A program made the position numbers and the translations under genes. From assembly GCF_013839515.1 (NCBI RefSeq), contig NZ_JACDNQ010000002.1, forward strand, positions 82,310-146,309: a DNA stretch of 64,000 bases, in the 5' to 3' direction. Of this stretch, positions 17,330 to 26,716 are shown one piece after another (position 1 is the stretch's first letter; every line of letters starts with the position of its first letter). The DNA is from Natronomonas salinimetallica (GTDB lineage Archaea > Halobacteriota > Halobacteria > Halobacteriales > Haloarculaceae). The notes beneath the pieces are model-generated. The model made no database searches. It was not told the DNA's origin and saw nothing but the letters and a program-made list of their open reading frames with translations.

Positions 17330-18724
17330 ATGATCGGCATCGTCGGCGGCGGCCTCGCCGGACTCGCCGCCGCCTACCGCCTCCAGCGGGCGGGCCACGA
17401 CGTTCGGGTATTCGAGGCCGCCGCCGAGCCGGGCGGCCTCGCCGCGAGCTACGAGACCGCAGGCGACCGCGTCGAATCGTACTATCACCACCTCTCGAAG
17501 TCCGAGGAGACGATCGTCGAGTTGGCCGCGGAGCTCGGCGTCGGCGAGCGGATCGAGTGGCGCGTCGGTAAGAACGCCTACTACGTCGACGGCGTCTCTC
17601 ACCCCCTCGATACGCCCTGGGAGATCGCAGCCTACCCGCACCTGTCGCTCTACGATAAGATCCGGCTTACGGCCCTGACGCTCGGAATCGACGTCCGCGG
17701 CGGCCGTCCGCGGCGGGACACCTACGACGACATCGAAGCGTTCGAGGACGTCCCCGTCACGGAGTTCCTGTTGGAACACACCACCCGCGGCGTCTACGAG
17801 TACTTTTTCGAACCGCTCTTGGACGCCAAGTTCGGCGACAGAACGGAGGATATTTCGGCGGCGTGGCTGCTCGGCCGCATCAAGTTCCGGGGCGAACGGG
17901 ACCTCCTCCGGGGCGAGATCCTGGGCTATCTCGACGGCGGATTCGCCGTCCTCGTCGATGCGCTGGTAGAGGCGGTCGGACGGGATCGAATCGACACGGA
18001 GACGGCCGTCACGGAGCTATCGTTTTCCGGAGGTGACAGCGGGACCGTCACCGACGGCGGCGCCAGCGCCGGGGACCGTATCGCACCCCAGGCAGACGGC
18101 GACTCGACGCCGTCGGTCACGTCGTTGACGACCCAGCGTCGCGGCGAGGGGGGGTCCGGGACACACGACGTCGACAGCGTCGTCGTCGCGACGATGCCGG
18201 ACGTCCTCGAATCGCTAACCGGCTACGGGTGCGACGTCGACTTCCAGGGATCGATCTGTGCGCTCGTCTCGATGTCCGAGCCGCTTTTGGATACCTACTG
18301 GCTGAACATCGCCGACGATGCCCCGTTCGGGGCGTTGATTGAGCATACGAACTTCGTCCCCCCGGAGCGATACGGCGGCGAACACCTGTTGTACGTCGCA
18401 AGCTACGTCCAAGGGCCGACGGACGACCTGTGGCAACGGGACGACGACGGGATCGAATCGCTGTGGCTCGAGGGGATCGAGTCGCTGTTCCCCGAGTTCG
18501 ACCCCGACGCCGTCACCGACGTTCGGATCTCACGAAACCCGAAGACCGCCCCCGTCTACGAGCGGGGGTATCTGGACATGGTCGTCCCCTACGATCTCGC
18601 GTCAGCCGGCCACCCCGGAGTGTATTACGCCGGCATGGCCTCGCGGGCGCAGTACCCCGAACGGAGTCTCAACGGTGCGATCGAGGCGGGCTATGCGGCC
18701 GCCGATCGGATCCTGGATCGGTAG
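17330..18724 (+). CDS. FAD-dependent amine oxidase / protoporphyrinogen-oxidase-like oxidoreductase
   Basis: 464 residues starting with the FAD dinucleotide-binding motif MIGIVGGGLAGLAAAY; FEAAAEPGGLAAS follows in the usual position. A hydrophilic insertion at about residues 225-285 (Gly/Asp/Ser-rich) is likely a halophilic loop. RAQYPERSLNGAIEAGYAAAD near the C-terminus is the second FAD contact of this superfamily. Resembles HemY-like and UDP-galactopyranose-mutase-like proteins; the substrate cannot be assigned. Confidence 0.88.
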   Translation: MIGIVGGGLAGLAAAYRLQRAGHDVRVFEAAAEPGGLAASYETAGDRVESYYHHLSKSEETIVELAAELGVGERIEWRVGKNAYYVDGVSHPLDTPWEIAAYPHLSLYDKIRLTALTLGIDVRGGRPRRDTYDDIEAFEDVPVTEFLLEHTTRGVYEYFFEPLLDAKFGDRTEDISAAWLLGRIKFRGERDLLRGEILGYLDGGFAVLVDALVEAVGRDRIDTETAVTELSFSGGDSGTVTDGGASAGDRIAPQADGDSTPSVTSLTTQRRGEGGSGTHDVDSVVVATMPDVLESLTGYGCDVDFQGSICALVSMSEPLLDTYWLNIADDAPFGALIEHTNFVPPERYGGEHLLYVASYVQGPTDDLWQRDDDGIESLWLEGIESLFPEFDPDAVTDVRISRNPKTAPVYERGYLDMVVPYDLASAGHPGVYYAGMASRAQYPERSLNGAIEAGYAAADRILDR

Positions 18725-18844
18725 GGGCCGTCGCCACCCGATCGTCGGGTATCGCTGACGGTCTCGGACGGACCGTCTTCCTCGGGTCCCGGCGAACGCC
18801 GATCCGGCCTGACGCTCGCTGATACGTTGCTGTAACGGCCCGTC

Positions 18845-19843
18845 TTAAATCCGGTCGTACTCCCGTCGGAACGTTTCGAGCGTCGCCGCTAACACGCCGA
18901 TGACGATCGGGCCGACGAACAGCCCGGTGAAGCCGACGGAGTAGACCCCGCCCGCGACGCCGATGAGGATCACACCCGGATTCAGCCCCGCCTGCTGGTC
19001 GATGAGGATCGGGCGCGCGTAGTTGTCGAAGAGGCTGACGACGATGACGCCGTAGACGGCCAACAGTACCCCCGCGGTCACCTCGTCGATGACGACGAGA
19101 TAGGCGGATGCGGGTCCCCACACGAGAAACGAGCCGATGAGCGGCAACAGCGAGAGCACCGCCATGACGAACGTCCAAAACACCGCGTTCGGGATGCCGG
19201 CGACCCAGAGGCCGACGCCGGCGATGAGCGCCTGTACCAGCGCCACGACGATGTGGCCGATGACGACGCCCCAGGTCGTCGCGTCGATCTTCGAGACCAG
19301 ATCCTCGACGACGTGCGGCGGCAGCGGAACGGTGTCCTTGCCCCACTCGACGAACGCCGGGCCGTCGCGCAACAGATAATAGAGCAAAAACAACATGAGC
19401 GCAATCCCGATCCCGGCCTGGAGGGCGAATCTGAAAACGCCGGTATAGCCGTCGAAGAGCACGCGGATGAGTTGATCGCCGGCCGTCGCGAGCAGATCCG
19501 TGAGCTCGATGTCGACCTCCTGGCCGAGGAGGTCGGAGAGCCGACGCTCGATCGCCTCGGTATCGAGGTCGATGTCGCCGGCCGCGATCGCCCGGAGGTC
19601 GCCGACGAACACCGAAATGATGTACACGAGCGGGACGATGACCGCGATAATCGTCGCGAAAATGAGGCTCAGTGCCGACGCGGCCCCGCCGATGTGTGCC
19701 TCGAGACGTCGGTGTAGCGGGTAGAGCACGTACCCCAAGAGCAAGGACGCTACGACGTATTCGAGAAACGGCACGACGATGAGAAGCGTCACCACGGAGA
19801 CGAGCGCGATGACGAGGAGGAGGAACGCCTGCCCGCGGTTCAT
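18845..19843 (-). CDS. AI-2E family transporter (PerM/YdiK-like permease)
   Basis: 332 residues. The layout is paired N-terminal helices, a hydrophilic loop at about 85-120, and five or six C-terminal helices, with the characteristic ARPILIDQQAGLNPGVILIGVAGG and LIGSFLVWGPA. It is an integral membrane exporter family; in haloarchaea the cargo is unknown and some relatives are Na+/H+ antiporters. Confidence 0.9.
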   Translation of the reverse strand: MNRGQAFLLLVIALVSVVTLLIVVPFLEYVVASLLLGYVLYPLHRRLEAHIGGAASALSLIFATIIAVIVPLVYIISVFVGDLRAIAAGDIDLDTEAIERRLSDLLGQEVDIELTDLLATAGDQLIRVLFDGYTGVFRFALQAGIGIALMLFLLYYLLRDGPAFVEWGKDTVPLPPHVVEDLVSKIDATTWGVVIGHIVVALVQALIAGVGLWVAGIPNAVFWTFVMAVLSLLPLIGSFLVWGPASAYLVVIDEVTAGVLLAVYGVIVVSLFDNYARPILIDQQAGLNPGVILIGVAGGVYSVGFTGLFVGPIVIGVLAATLETFRREYDRI

Positions 19844-20056
19844 ACAGCCCCGTCGCCGCGGGGATTAAAAAGGCTACGGGGAGCCGAGGGCCGTCTAGCT
19901 CGCGCCCTTGGAGTCCCCGTCGTCGACGCCGGGCGACTCCCGGGGGTCGATTGATACTGGTGGACGAAATCAAATGAAACCGACTCACGAGTGATCCGCC
20001 GTTCGCTCCGTCGAACGGCGTGATCCTCGTGCGTCGTGTGTACATTCTTTTGTTCG

Positions 20057-20608
20057 TCAGTATGAGTCGGGTGCTTCCGTATCGCCTCCGACGACCGTTT
20101 CGCCGTCGCCGGTCTCGACGTAGACGTCGTCGGCGAACCCGGCGATCGCGTTCTCGTATTCGGTCGTCTCCAGCCGCTCGGGCGTTGCGGGGGCGTCCGC
20201 GACGCCTTCCGCCGGGGCGAACACCCCGAGCGGATCGTCGATGGTGATCTCATAACGCTCGAAGAACGTTTCATAACGGCGGTAATGGGCTTCGAGTTCC
20301 TCGCCCGGAATCTCCATCATCTCCGTCCAGCCGTGATCGAAGAAATCGAAGTTCGCCTGGATGTGCGTGATCTCTCTGGCCTCGGCCTCGGTGTAGCCGG
20401 ACTCGAGGGCGGCAACGTAGCTGTCCATCGTCGCATCGAAGAAGTCATCGAGGTGGTCGCGCCGCTCCTCGCGGCTTCCCTCCGTTGTCTTCCCCAGGAA
20501 GATCTTCGTATGCATCTTCACCAGGCCGTACCGTGCGACTCCCTTGATGCCGGGGGTAGTGAGCGCTTTCTTCGATGCCCAGTGGCGCGGGTTCTGATAG
20601 ATCTTCAT
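20057..20608 (-). CDS. Haloarchaeal DUF6149-like protein
   Basis: 183 residues, MKIYQNPRHWASKKALTTPG onward. Helix-rich, with DHLDDFFDATMDSYVAALESGY and NFDFFDHGWTEMMEIP. No metal-binding clusters. The family name is from memory; function unknown. It is divergent from the flavoprotein at 20783 across a 174-bp spacer that should hold both promoters. Confidence 0.75.
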   Translation of the reverse strand: MKIYQNPRHWASKKALTTPGIKGVARYGLVKMHTKIFLGKTTEGSREERRDHLDDFFDATMDSYVAALESGYTEAEAREITHIQANFDFFDHGWTEMMEIPGEELEAHYRRYETFFERYEITIDDPLGVFAPAEGVADAPATPERLETTEYENAIAGFADDVYVETGDGETVVGGDTEAPDSY

Positions 20609-20782
20609 ACGAACGGGGAGGGCCCGAGGCGTATTGAACGCCCTGCTAGCGGAACCGGCCTTTCGGCGACGCTCCGTCGGTCGCCCCCGGCCGTGTATAC
20701 ACCTTCGGCGTCCCGTCGGCCCCATCGAACCGGGGGCGTCGATATGGCAATTAACATTAACCCGGATCCTCTATCCGTACCC

Positions 20783-22027
20783 ATGTGTGCGTCCCACGTA
20801 ATCATCGGTGACGGCATTGCCGGCGCCTCCGCGGCCGAAACGATCCGGGAGGGCGATCCGGACGCCGACATCACCGTGCTCACCGAGGAAGGCGAAGCCC
20901 TATACAACCGAATCCTGATCAAGGAATTCGCCAAGGGAAAGCTCCCGGAGGCCCCCGTCTCGATCCACGACCCCGACTGGTACGACGAGCGCGAAATCGA
21001 CCTGCGACTCGATACGGTCGTCACCGAAGTCGACCCCGACGCTCACGAGGTCTACACCTACGGGGGGGAGACCTTCGAATACGACAAACTCCTCGTCGCG
21101 ACCGGCGGGACGCCGACACAGCTCCCGGTCGACAACAGCGACGCCGACGGGATCCACCACTTCTGGACGTTCGAGGACGCACGAGCCATCAAACGGAGCG
21201 CGGAGGCAGCCGAGAAGGGCGTCGTGGTCGGTGCGGGACTGTTGGGTATCGACCTCGCCGCCATCTGTGGCGCACAGAACGTCGACGCACACTACCTGAT
21301 GCGCGGCGAGTCCTGGTGGCGATACGCGCTCTCCCCGGACGGCGCGGAGATCATCCACGATGCCCTCGAAGACGTCGGCGTTACGCCGGTGTTCGATTCG
21401 GGCGTCGATCACTTCGAGACCGACGACGAGGGGCACGTGACCGCCGCGGTCGATCCCAACGGCGAGCGCTTCGAGGCGGAGTTCGCCGGGATCGCGATCG
21501 GGCTGAACTTCAACACCGAGTTCCTCCGCGGAAGCGGGATCGAGACCGACAACGGGATCATCACCGACGAGTACATGCGGACGAACGTCGAGGACGTCTA
21601 CGCCGCCGGTGACATCACCGAGTTCTACGACGTAATTCTCGGCGACCGCGCCCAAAACGGCGCGTGGGGGTCGGCGAAGGAGCAGGGCAACATCGCCGGA
21701 CAGAACATGGTCGCCGACGGCCCCGAGGCGGAGTTCGAATGGGTCTCCTCGTACTCGATCACCCACTTCGAGTTCCCGTTTCTCTCCTTCGGCCACCCGA
21801 CCCGCGGCGACGACTCGGTCGAAAAGAAATACGACGACGGGACCTGGCGTCGGGTCGCACTCAAGGACGGCCGCGTCATCGGCGGCGTGCTCATCGGCGA
21901 CCTCTCGGCACAGTCGGTATTAAAAAAGCTCGCCCGGAAGCGACTCGACGTCTCCGACCGGACCGATCTCCTCTTGGAACAGGGCGTCGACATCGACGCC
22001 TTCGAGGATCCGGCGACGGCGGACTGA
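20783..22027 (+). CDS. FAD/NAD(P)-dependent pyridine nucleotide-disulfide oxidoreductase
   Basis: 414 residues from the ATG at 20783 (MCASHVIIGDGIAGASAAE); an ATG at 20744 would add 13 residues. The first dinucleotide fold GDGIAGASAA binds FAD, the second VVVGAGLLGIDLAA binds NAD(P), and the ATGGTP and TNVEDVYAAGDITE signatures are in place. This is the layout of nitrite-reductase-associated or ferredoxin-NAD(P) reductases; the partner is unknown. No redox-active CxxxxC is present, excluding lipoamide dehydrogenase or glutathione reductase type. Confidence 0.9.
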   Translation: MCASHVIIGDGIAGASAAETIREGDPDADITVLTEEGEALYNRILIKEFAKGKLPEAPVSIHDPDWYDEREIDLRLDTVVTEVDPDAHEVYTYGGETFEYDKLLVATGGTPTQLPVDNSDADGIHHFWTFEDARAIKRSAEAAEKGVVVGAGLLGIDLAAICGAQNVDAHYLMRGESWWRYALSPDGAEIIHDALEDVGVTPVFDSGVDHFETDDEGHVTAAVDPNGERFEAEFAGIAIGLNFNTEFLRGSGIETDNGIITDEYMRTNVEDVYAAGDITEFYDVILGDRAQNGAWGSAKEQGNIAGQNMVADGPEAEFEWVSSYSITHFEFPFLSFGHPTRGDDSVEKKYDDGTWRRVALKDGRVIGGVLIGDLSAQSVLKKLARKRLDVSDRTDLLLEQGVDIDAFEDPATAD

Positions 22028-22112
22028 TCCGGCACCGACGCCCGTGCTCCCGTCGCCGGGGCCGCCGACCCGATTCCAAAGTGTTTTCTCTCGGCACCTC
22101 CCTCTACCGCGT

Positions 22113-22529
22113 ATGGACGGCGGCGGCTCATCAGACATGACGCTCGCGTTCGAGTTGGAAACGCTCAAAGAGCTTGCGAACCCCGAAGCGGTGTTTTCGG
22201 ACGCCCGTTCGTGGAGCGAGTACGTCGGGGTGATCTCCGAGAAGCCGACCTACGTGGTAACGAACTTCACGCGGAAAAACCGGATCAGACAGGATTTCTT
22301 CTCCGGACCGCGGGGCCGCGAGGAGAGCCTCGAAAGCGTCAAAAACCAGTTCCAGACCGACCGCCACGTCTTCGTCGGGCAGAGCGAGGCCGACGAGTCC
22401 CTCGCGGAGACCGCAGACTGGGAGTTCCTCCCGATCGAATCGGCGGCGGAGGCGGCCGGATGGGAACTCAGCACCGACGACGAAACCGGAGAGGACGCCG
22501 AGGTCGAACGCCGCGACGACTGGCCGTAG
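22113..22529 (+). CDS. Haloarchaeal DUF7124-like protein
   Basis: 138 residues from the ATG at 22113. It contains ARSWSEYVGVISEKPTYVV and RKNRIRQDFFSGP, followed by a Glu/Asp-rich tail. No catalytic motif is recognised. The family name is from memory. The next gene follows 90 bp downstream on the same strand. Confidence 0.7.
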   Translation: MDGGGSSDMTLAFELETLKELANPEAVFSDARSWSEYVGVISEKPTYVVTNFTRKNRIRQDFFSGPRGREESLESVKNQFQTDRHVFVGQSEADESLAETADWEFLPIESAAEAAGWELSTDDETGEDAEVERRDDWP

Positions 22530-22619
22530 GCTGCCCCCTCAAAGCGCCGCGCGCCCGGCGGACCCGATTCGGATTCGGATTCGGCTACCCTTAAGGGGCC
22601 GGCGGACCCGGATACGGGT

Positions 22620-23501
22620 ATGGGTCTCGACATTGGTCAAGCGCTCCGCGAGGGAGCGTCCCGCACGGCCGGAAGGAACGGCCTCCTCGTGGCCGCCGTT
22701 TTCGCCGGTATCGCCCTCCTGACGACGGTACTGTTTCAATCGCTCCTCATCGCCGCCGCCGAATCGGCACTTTCGACGTTTCAGAGCGCGTCCCCACAGG
22801 AGTTGGGGCTCGCGCCGGCGGAGTACGACGACGCGATCACCCAGTTTGAGACGGCGCACGAGCAGGTCCGATCGAACGCTCCGTTCGCTGTCGACCTCTC
22901 GGCTGGGATCGCTGCTGCTGGATTGCTCGTCTTGGCGATCGGTGCTGAGGCTGTCTCGATCGCCGCAGTTCGTGTCTTCGCGACCGACGAACCAGGGACG
23001 GCAACGGCCGATCTCATTACCGACAATGCCCTGCTCGCGACGCTGAACGGCTTCGTCGGCAAGATCGTCGTTTGGGGGCTCATCCTCGTCGGATCGCTGT
23101 TCTTGTTGGTGCCGGGGGTCGTCCTCGCGGTCCTGTTTTTCTTCCTCAGACAGGAGATCGCCATCCACGACAAGAACTTCGTCCAGGGGATGGCCGATTC
23201 CTGGCGGGTCACGAAGGGACACCGGGTCGAAGTCTTCCTCGTCGGTGCCGTCCTCGTCATCGTCTCGCGGTTCGAGGAGGTAACGTCCGCGGCCATTGGT
23301 GTCGTTTCGACCCCTGCTGGAACGGTCGCCGCGGCGGTCGTCGGCGGCCTGTTGGGCGCGTTCGGCACGGCGGCCGCGACGCGCGCGTACGTCCAAATCG
23401 GCGTCGACGAGGGCGGTGACGCCACGGACGACGCCGAACCGGACGAGGAGCCGAAAGACCCCTACGACGCGGCGCTCAGTGCGGACGACCTCACGCGGTG
23501 A
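22620..23501 (+). CDS. Multi-pass membrane protein (DUF7847-like)
   Basis: 293 residues with about six hydrophobic segments (22-50, 95-120, 150-190, 210-230, 235-265). The sequence LFLLVPGVVLAVLFFFLRQEIAIHDKNFVQGMADSWRVTKGHR is typical of the glycerophosphodiester-phosphodiesterase-membrane-like/DUF4013 clan. An acidic cytoplasmic tail ends the protein. Function unknown. Confidence 0.8.
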   Translation: MGLDIGQALREGASRTAGRNGLLVAAVFAGIALLTTVLFQSLLIAAAESALSTFQSASPQELGLAPAEYDDAITQFETAHEQVRSNAPFAVDLSAGIAAAGLLVLAIGAEAVSIAAVRVFATDEPGTATADLITDNALLATLNGFVGKIVVWGLILVGSLFLLVPGVVLAVLFFFLRQEIAIHDKNFVQGMADSWRVTKGHRVEVFLVGAVLVIVSRFEEVTSAAIGVVSTPAGTVAAAVVGGLLGAFGTAAATRAYVQIGVDEGGDATDDAEPDEEPKDPYDAALSADDLTR

Positions 23502-23543
23502 CCGAACGCCGTCTTTAACCGGATCGGCCGCCCAGACAGGACA

Positions 23544-24071
23544 ATGCCAACGCCGCGCGTTCCGGGCGACGACGACCGACTCGAGCTCCCCTGTGGCGAG
23601 ACCGTCCGGGCCGTCGACCTCGATATGGGTCTCCGGGAACTCGAGTGCGACTGTGGCGGACACCACGCCCTCGTCGTCGATGCCCACCCGATCTCGCGAT
23701 TCGTTCCCGAGTCGATCGTCGACGTGTTGGCCGGGAGCATCGAGACCGACGACGAGTTCCCCGAGTTCGGTACGCCACACGTGATGGGGATGGTTCTGGA
23801 GGAGTTCCCCGAGAAGGTGTCCGTCGCCGACGTCTCCGACGACGGCCGGGTCGGATACGCGCTGATCTGGATCGCCGACTTCGACGCCCGCCGCCTCCAC
23901 GAAATCGTCGTCGAACTCCTCGTCGAGTTGATGGAACACGCCGCGAGCCACGGCGACGAGGCGACCGCAACGCGGTTCGAACAGCAGATGCTCGAGTTCG
24001 ACGTCGCGGCGTTCGTCGAGGAGTACCGCCACGAGCGCGAGTTCGACTCGGAGTTCGACACGCCGGTCTGA
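23544..24071 (+). CDS. Haloarchaeal DUF5815-like protein
   Basis: 175 residues. It opens with a compact cysteine pair, LECDCGGHHALVVDAHP, then helix-rich sequence including EIVVELLVELMEHAASHG and EQQMLEFDVAAFVEEYRHE. Possible metal binding through CDCGGHH is inferred. The family name is from memory; no enzymatic motif. Follows the membrane protein by 42 bp. Confidence 0.75.
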   Translation: MPTPRVPGDDDRLELPCGETVRAVDLDMGLRELECDCGGHHALVVDAHPISRFVPESIVDVLAGSIETDDEFPEFGTPHVMGMVLEEFPEKVSVADVSDDGRVGYALIWIADFDARRLHEIVVELLVELMEHAASHGDEATATRFEQQMLEFDVAAFVEEYRHEREFDSEFDTPV

Positions 24072-24216
24072 TCCGGCCGGCAACCGGGCCGCAGCCGACC
24101 TCCGGGGCGGACGTGACCGACAGCCGTGTCGGACGGCCGAACCGCCCGCAGTCGCCCGGTATTCCCGCCCTCCGTGTATGACATTTGTCTGACGGATGCT
24201 TATGGTATGGGAGGCC

Positions 24217-24465
24217 ATGTACACCCACATGCGCATACGCCGTGGCGAGTTCGAGCGTATCCGCTCCGTGCTGTCGGAGGCCGATCCGGACGAGCCGTTG
24301 ACCGCCCGGGAGATCCTCGAGTTGCTCGAGGACTACGGCGAGGAGTTCGACAGCGCCCACCGCGTAGCGACGGTACTCGGGCGCGAGGCCGACGGCGGCG
24401 CCGCCGACGTCGAGGTCATCCGGGATCAGCCCTACCGGTATCGACTCGGCGACGGGCGAAACTGA
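24217..24465 (+). CDS. Small winged-helix-like protein
   Basis: 82 residues from the ATG at 24217 (MYTHMRIRRGEFERI); an ATG at 24196 is also in frame, but ggagg just before 24217 favours the later one. PLTAREILELLEDYGEEFDSAHRVATVLGR has the helix-turn-helix rhythm of a winged helix followed by IRDQPYRYRL as a wing. Likely DNA-binding; inferred only from pattern. Confidence 0.65.
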   Translation: MYTHMRIRRGEFERIRSVLSEADPDEPLTAREILELLEDYGEEFDSAHRVATVLGREADGGAADVEVIRDQPYRYRLGDGRN

Positions 24466-24529
24466 GAGCCGGCGTGGGGCGGCCCGCCGTCGATATACAC
24501 GGCGACCCGCGCGACGGCGTTCCGAGCGC

Positions 24530-25498
24530 TCACGTGTCGCCGAACCGATCGAGCCCGACCTGTTTTCGCCGAACGCCGTCCGGATCGGCCACCCACGGGG
24601 TTCGGTCGTCCCTGACGGATTCGGTGTCGGCTGCCGGCGGGTCCGCCGGCGCGTGGCCCGCACAGTCGGGGCCGCATTCGCGGGCCGGATCGACGAACCG
24701 ACCCTTCCACGCGCAGTAGGGCAACACGTCCGACGGCCCGAACGGCGGACCGCGCGCGCTCGCCTGCTCACATCCCGGCATCGTGTCGGGCCGCCAGCCC
24801 TTCCCGTAGGCGCGCTCGGCGATCCGCCGGCGGAGTCGCGCTTTCTCCGCGGCCCCGACCGGCTCGATCTCGACCGCGGTCGGCGACCCGTCCAGCACGG
24901 CGATCCCGGCCTCGTCGGCCGCCAAGGGCTCCGGTTCACGTACCGTCTCGAAGTCCCCCGCCTCGGCGTCGAAACGCCACACGCCGACCGGATCGGGGAT
25001 TCGATGTAGGTGTGCGCCGGTCACGTACGATTCGGTGACGAGGACGACCTCGTCGAAAAGCGACAACGAGACGTCCTTTCGCAACTGGCGTTCGAGGTCA
25101 CCGGGGCGAGCGAGATCCGGCTTGTTCTCGAACGCGCGGAGCCCGCCGATCCACTCGGGATACTCACTCGCCCGGCGGACAAACCGGCGTCCGCCGCGGT
25201 GCTCGGTCTCGAAGAAGCCGATCCGGATGGCCCGGTCGGCGATCGCGGCCGCGCGCTCTGGGGTGGCGTCGATCGCTTCGGTCGGCCGGCGCGCCCGTCC
25301 GACACCCACGTCACTCTCGATGGCGGGGCCGGGAATCGCCTCGGACGTGATCTCCGTCCGGCGACCGAACGCCGGTCCCGGTGAGACCTCGACGACGTCG
25401 ACGATCCGGGTGTGGGTGCCGAGTTGGCGCGCGAGGAGGCCATCGCTATCGGCCTCGAGGGCGCTGCACATCGCGAGTTCGAAGGCGAACTCCCGCAC
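24530..25498 (-). CDS. Haloarchaeal DUF5787-like protein
   Basis: 322 residues from the GTG at 25498, chosen because ggagg sits four bases upstream and the frame beyond is antisense to tfb. VREFAFELAMCSALEADSDGLLARQLGTHTRIVDVVEV and GLRAFENKPDLARPGDLERQLRKDVSLSLFDEVVLVTESYV suggest a nuclease-like alpha/beta fold (E-x-K near residue 120), but this is a guess. A C-terminal cysteine cluster (CEQASARG, YCAWKG, CGPDCAGH) probably binds metal. Confidence 0.75.
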   Translation of the reverse strand: MREFAFELAMCSALEADSDGLLARQLGTHTRIVDVVEVSPGPAFGRRTEITSEAIPGPAIESDVGVGRARRPTEAIDATPERAAAIADRAIRIGFFETEHRGGRRFVRRASEYPEWIGGLRAFENKPDLARPGDLERQLRKDVSLSLFDEVVLVTESYVTGAHLHRIPDPVGVWRFDAEAGDFETVREPEPLAADEAGIAVLDGSPTAVEIEPVGAAEKARLRRRIAERAYGKGWRPDTMPGCEQASARGPPFGPSDVLPYCAWKGRFVDPARECGPDCAGHAPADPPAADTESVRDDRTPWVADPDGVRRKQVGLDRFGDT

Positions 25499-25556
25499 GT
25501 TTCCTCCGAGGGGCGGCGGAACCAAAAACGGCGCGCTCGAGGGGGAACGTCCGCCG

Positions 25557-26522
25557 TTATGCGAACGCGAGGTCCTGTTCGGCTTCGAGCAGTTCGTGAT
25601 AGCGGTTGCGGATGGTGACCTCGGAGATGTCCGCGACCTCCGAGACGGCGGCCTGCGTCGTCTTCTCGTTGGTGAGAAGGGAGGCGGCGTAGACGGCGGC
25701 GGCGGCGAGGCCGACCGGCGACTTCCCCGAGTGGACGCCCTGCTCTTTGGCGTTGCCGAGTAGCTTCCGGGCGCGGTTTTCGGCCTCCTCGGAGAGGTCG
25801 AGTTCGCTCGCAAAGCGCGGGACGTAGCTCTCGGGGTCGGCGGGCGCGACTTCGAGGCCGAGTTCGCGGACGACGTAGCGGTACGTGCGGGCGATCTCGC
25901 TTTTTTCGACGCGGGAGACCCCCGCGACCTCGTCGAGGCTGCGCGGGACACCGGCCTGTCTGGCGGCGGCGTACACCGACGACGTCGAGACGCCCTCGAT
26001 GGAGCGGCCGGGGAGGAGGTTTTCGTCGAGCGCGCGTCGGTAGATGACGCTTGCGGTTTCGCGGACGTTTTCGGGGAGGCCGAGCGCGGAGGCCATTCGA
26101 TCGATTTCGCCGAGGGCCTGTTTGAGGTTGCGTTCCTTGGAGTCACGCGTCCGGAAGCGCTCGTTCCACTTGCGGAGTCGCTGCATCTTCTGGCGCTGGC
26201 GGGAGTCGAGGGAGTTCCCGTAGGCGTCCTGATCGCGCCAGTCGATGTTGGTCGAGAGGCCCTTGTCGTGCATCATGTTGGTGGTAGGGGCTCCGACGCG
26301 GGACTTTTGATCCTTTTCGGCGCTGTCGAAGGCGCGCCACTCGGGACCGCGGTCGATCTCGTCTTCCTCGACGACGAGGCCACAGTCTCGACAGACCGTC
26401 TCGCCGTGCTCCGAGTCGGCTGTGACCTTGCCGCCGCACTCCGGACAGCCAGTCGTCTCGTCTCGTTCGGTCTCCGTTTCGGTCTCGGTCTCGGTCGTCC
26501 GTGTTCGTGTATGTTCGCTCAT
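25557..26522 (-). CDS. tfb: Transcription initiation factor IIB
   Basis: 321 residues. The N-terminal zinc ribbon CPECGG...CRDCG (about 26-46) follows a Thr/Glu repeat leader (ETETETETE). The B-finger/linker region WRAFDSAEKDQKSRVG is conserved, and two cyclin folds follow (from about residues 120 and 215), ending in NRYHELLEAEQ. It recruits RNA polymerase to TBP-bound promoters. Haloarchaea carry several tfb paralogues; which one this is cannot be told. Confidence 0.95.
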   Translation of the reverse strand: MSEHTRTRTTETETETETERDETTGCPECGGKVTADSEHGETVCRDCGLVVEEDEIDRGPEWRAFDSAEKDQKSRVGAPTTNMMHDKGLSTNIDWRDQDAYGNSLDSRQRQKMQRLRKWNERFRTRDSKERNLKQALGEIDRMASALGLPENVRETASVIYRRALDENLLPGRSIEGVSTSSVYAAARQAGVPRSLDEVAGVSRVEKSEIARTYRYVVRELGLEVAPADPESYVPRFASELDLSEEAENRARKLLGNAKEQGVHSGKSPVGLAAAAVYAASLLTNEKTTQAAVSEVADISEVTIRNRYHELLEAEQDLAFA

Positions 26523-26599
26523 GCTACGTGGCGGGGGCTGCCAGGCAGGGATTTACCCCAGAAAGACCCGGTCAGATGTCAGTATATAGTGGACGTGCG

Positions 26600-26618
26600 A
26601 AAGGTATTTAAATACTTT
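26600..26618. promoter_or_regulatory. AT-rich palindrome between tfb and deoC-like gene
   Basis: A perfect 12-bp palindrome gtatttaaatac (26604-26615) lies inside aaaggtatttaaatacttt. It is about 80 bp upstream of tfb and 100 bp upstream of the deoC-like gene, in the only AT-rich part of this 194-bp divergent spacer, near tatata at 26584. It could be an operator or a bidirectional promoter core. Confidence 0.5.
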
Positions 26619-26716
26619 GGTGCTTTCGGGCGACGCCATCGGAAAAGCGCGGTGGCCGTCGTACTCGCCCCGGCGACGTGGTGTCGATTTATACCTGCGT
26701 GTGGCGTATCCCGGGT

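Noticed and set aside
19844..20056. Possible remnant gene in the spacer (short reverse reading ending DDGDSKGAS)
   Set aside because: Only about 20 codons are open before a stop and no start codon is available.
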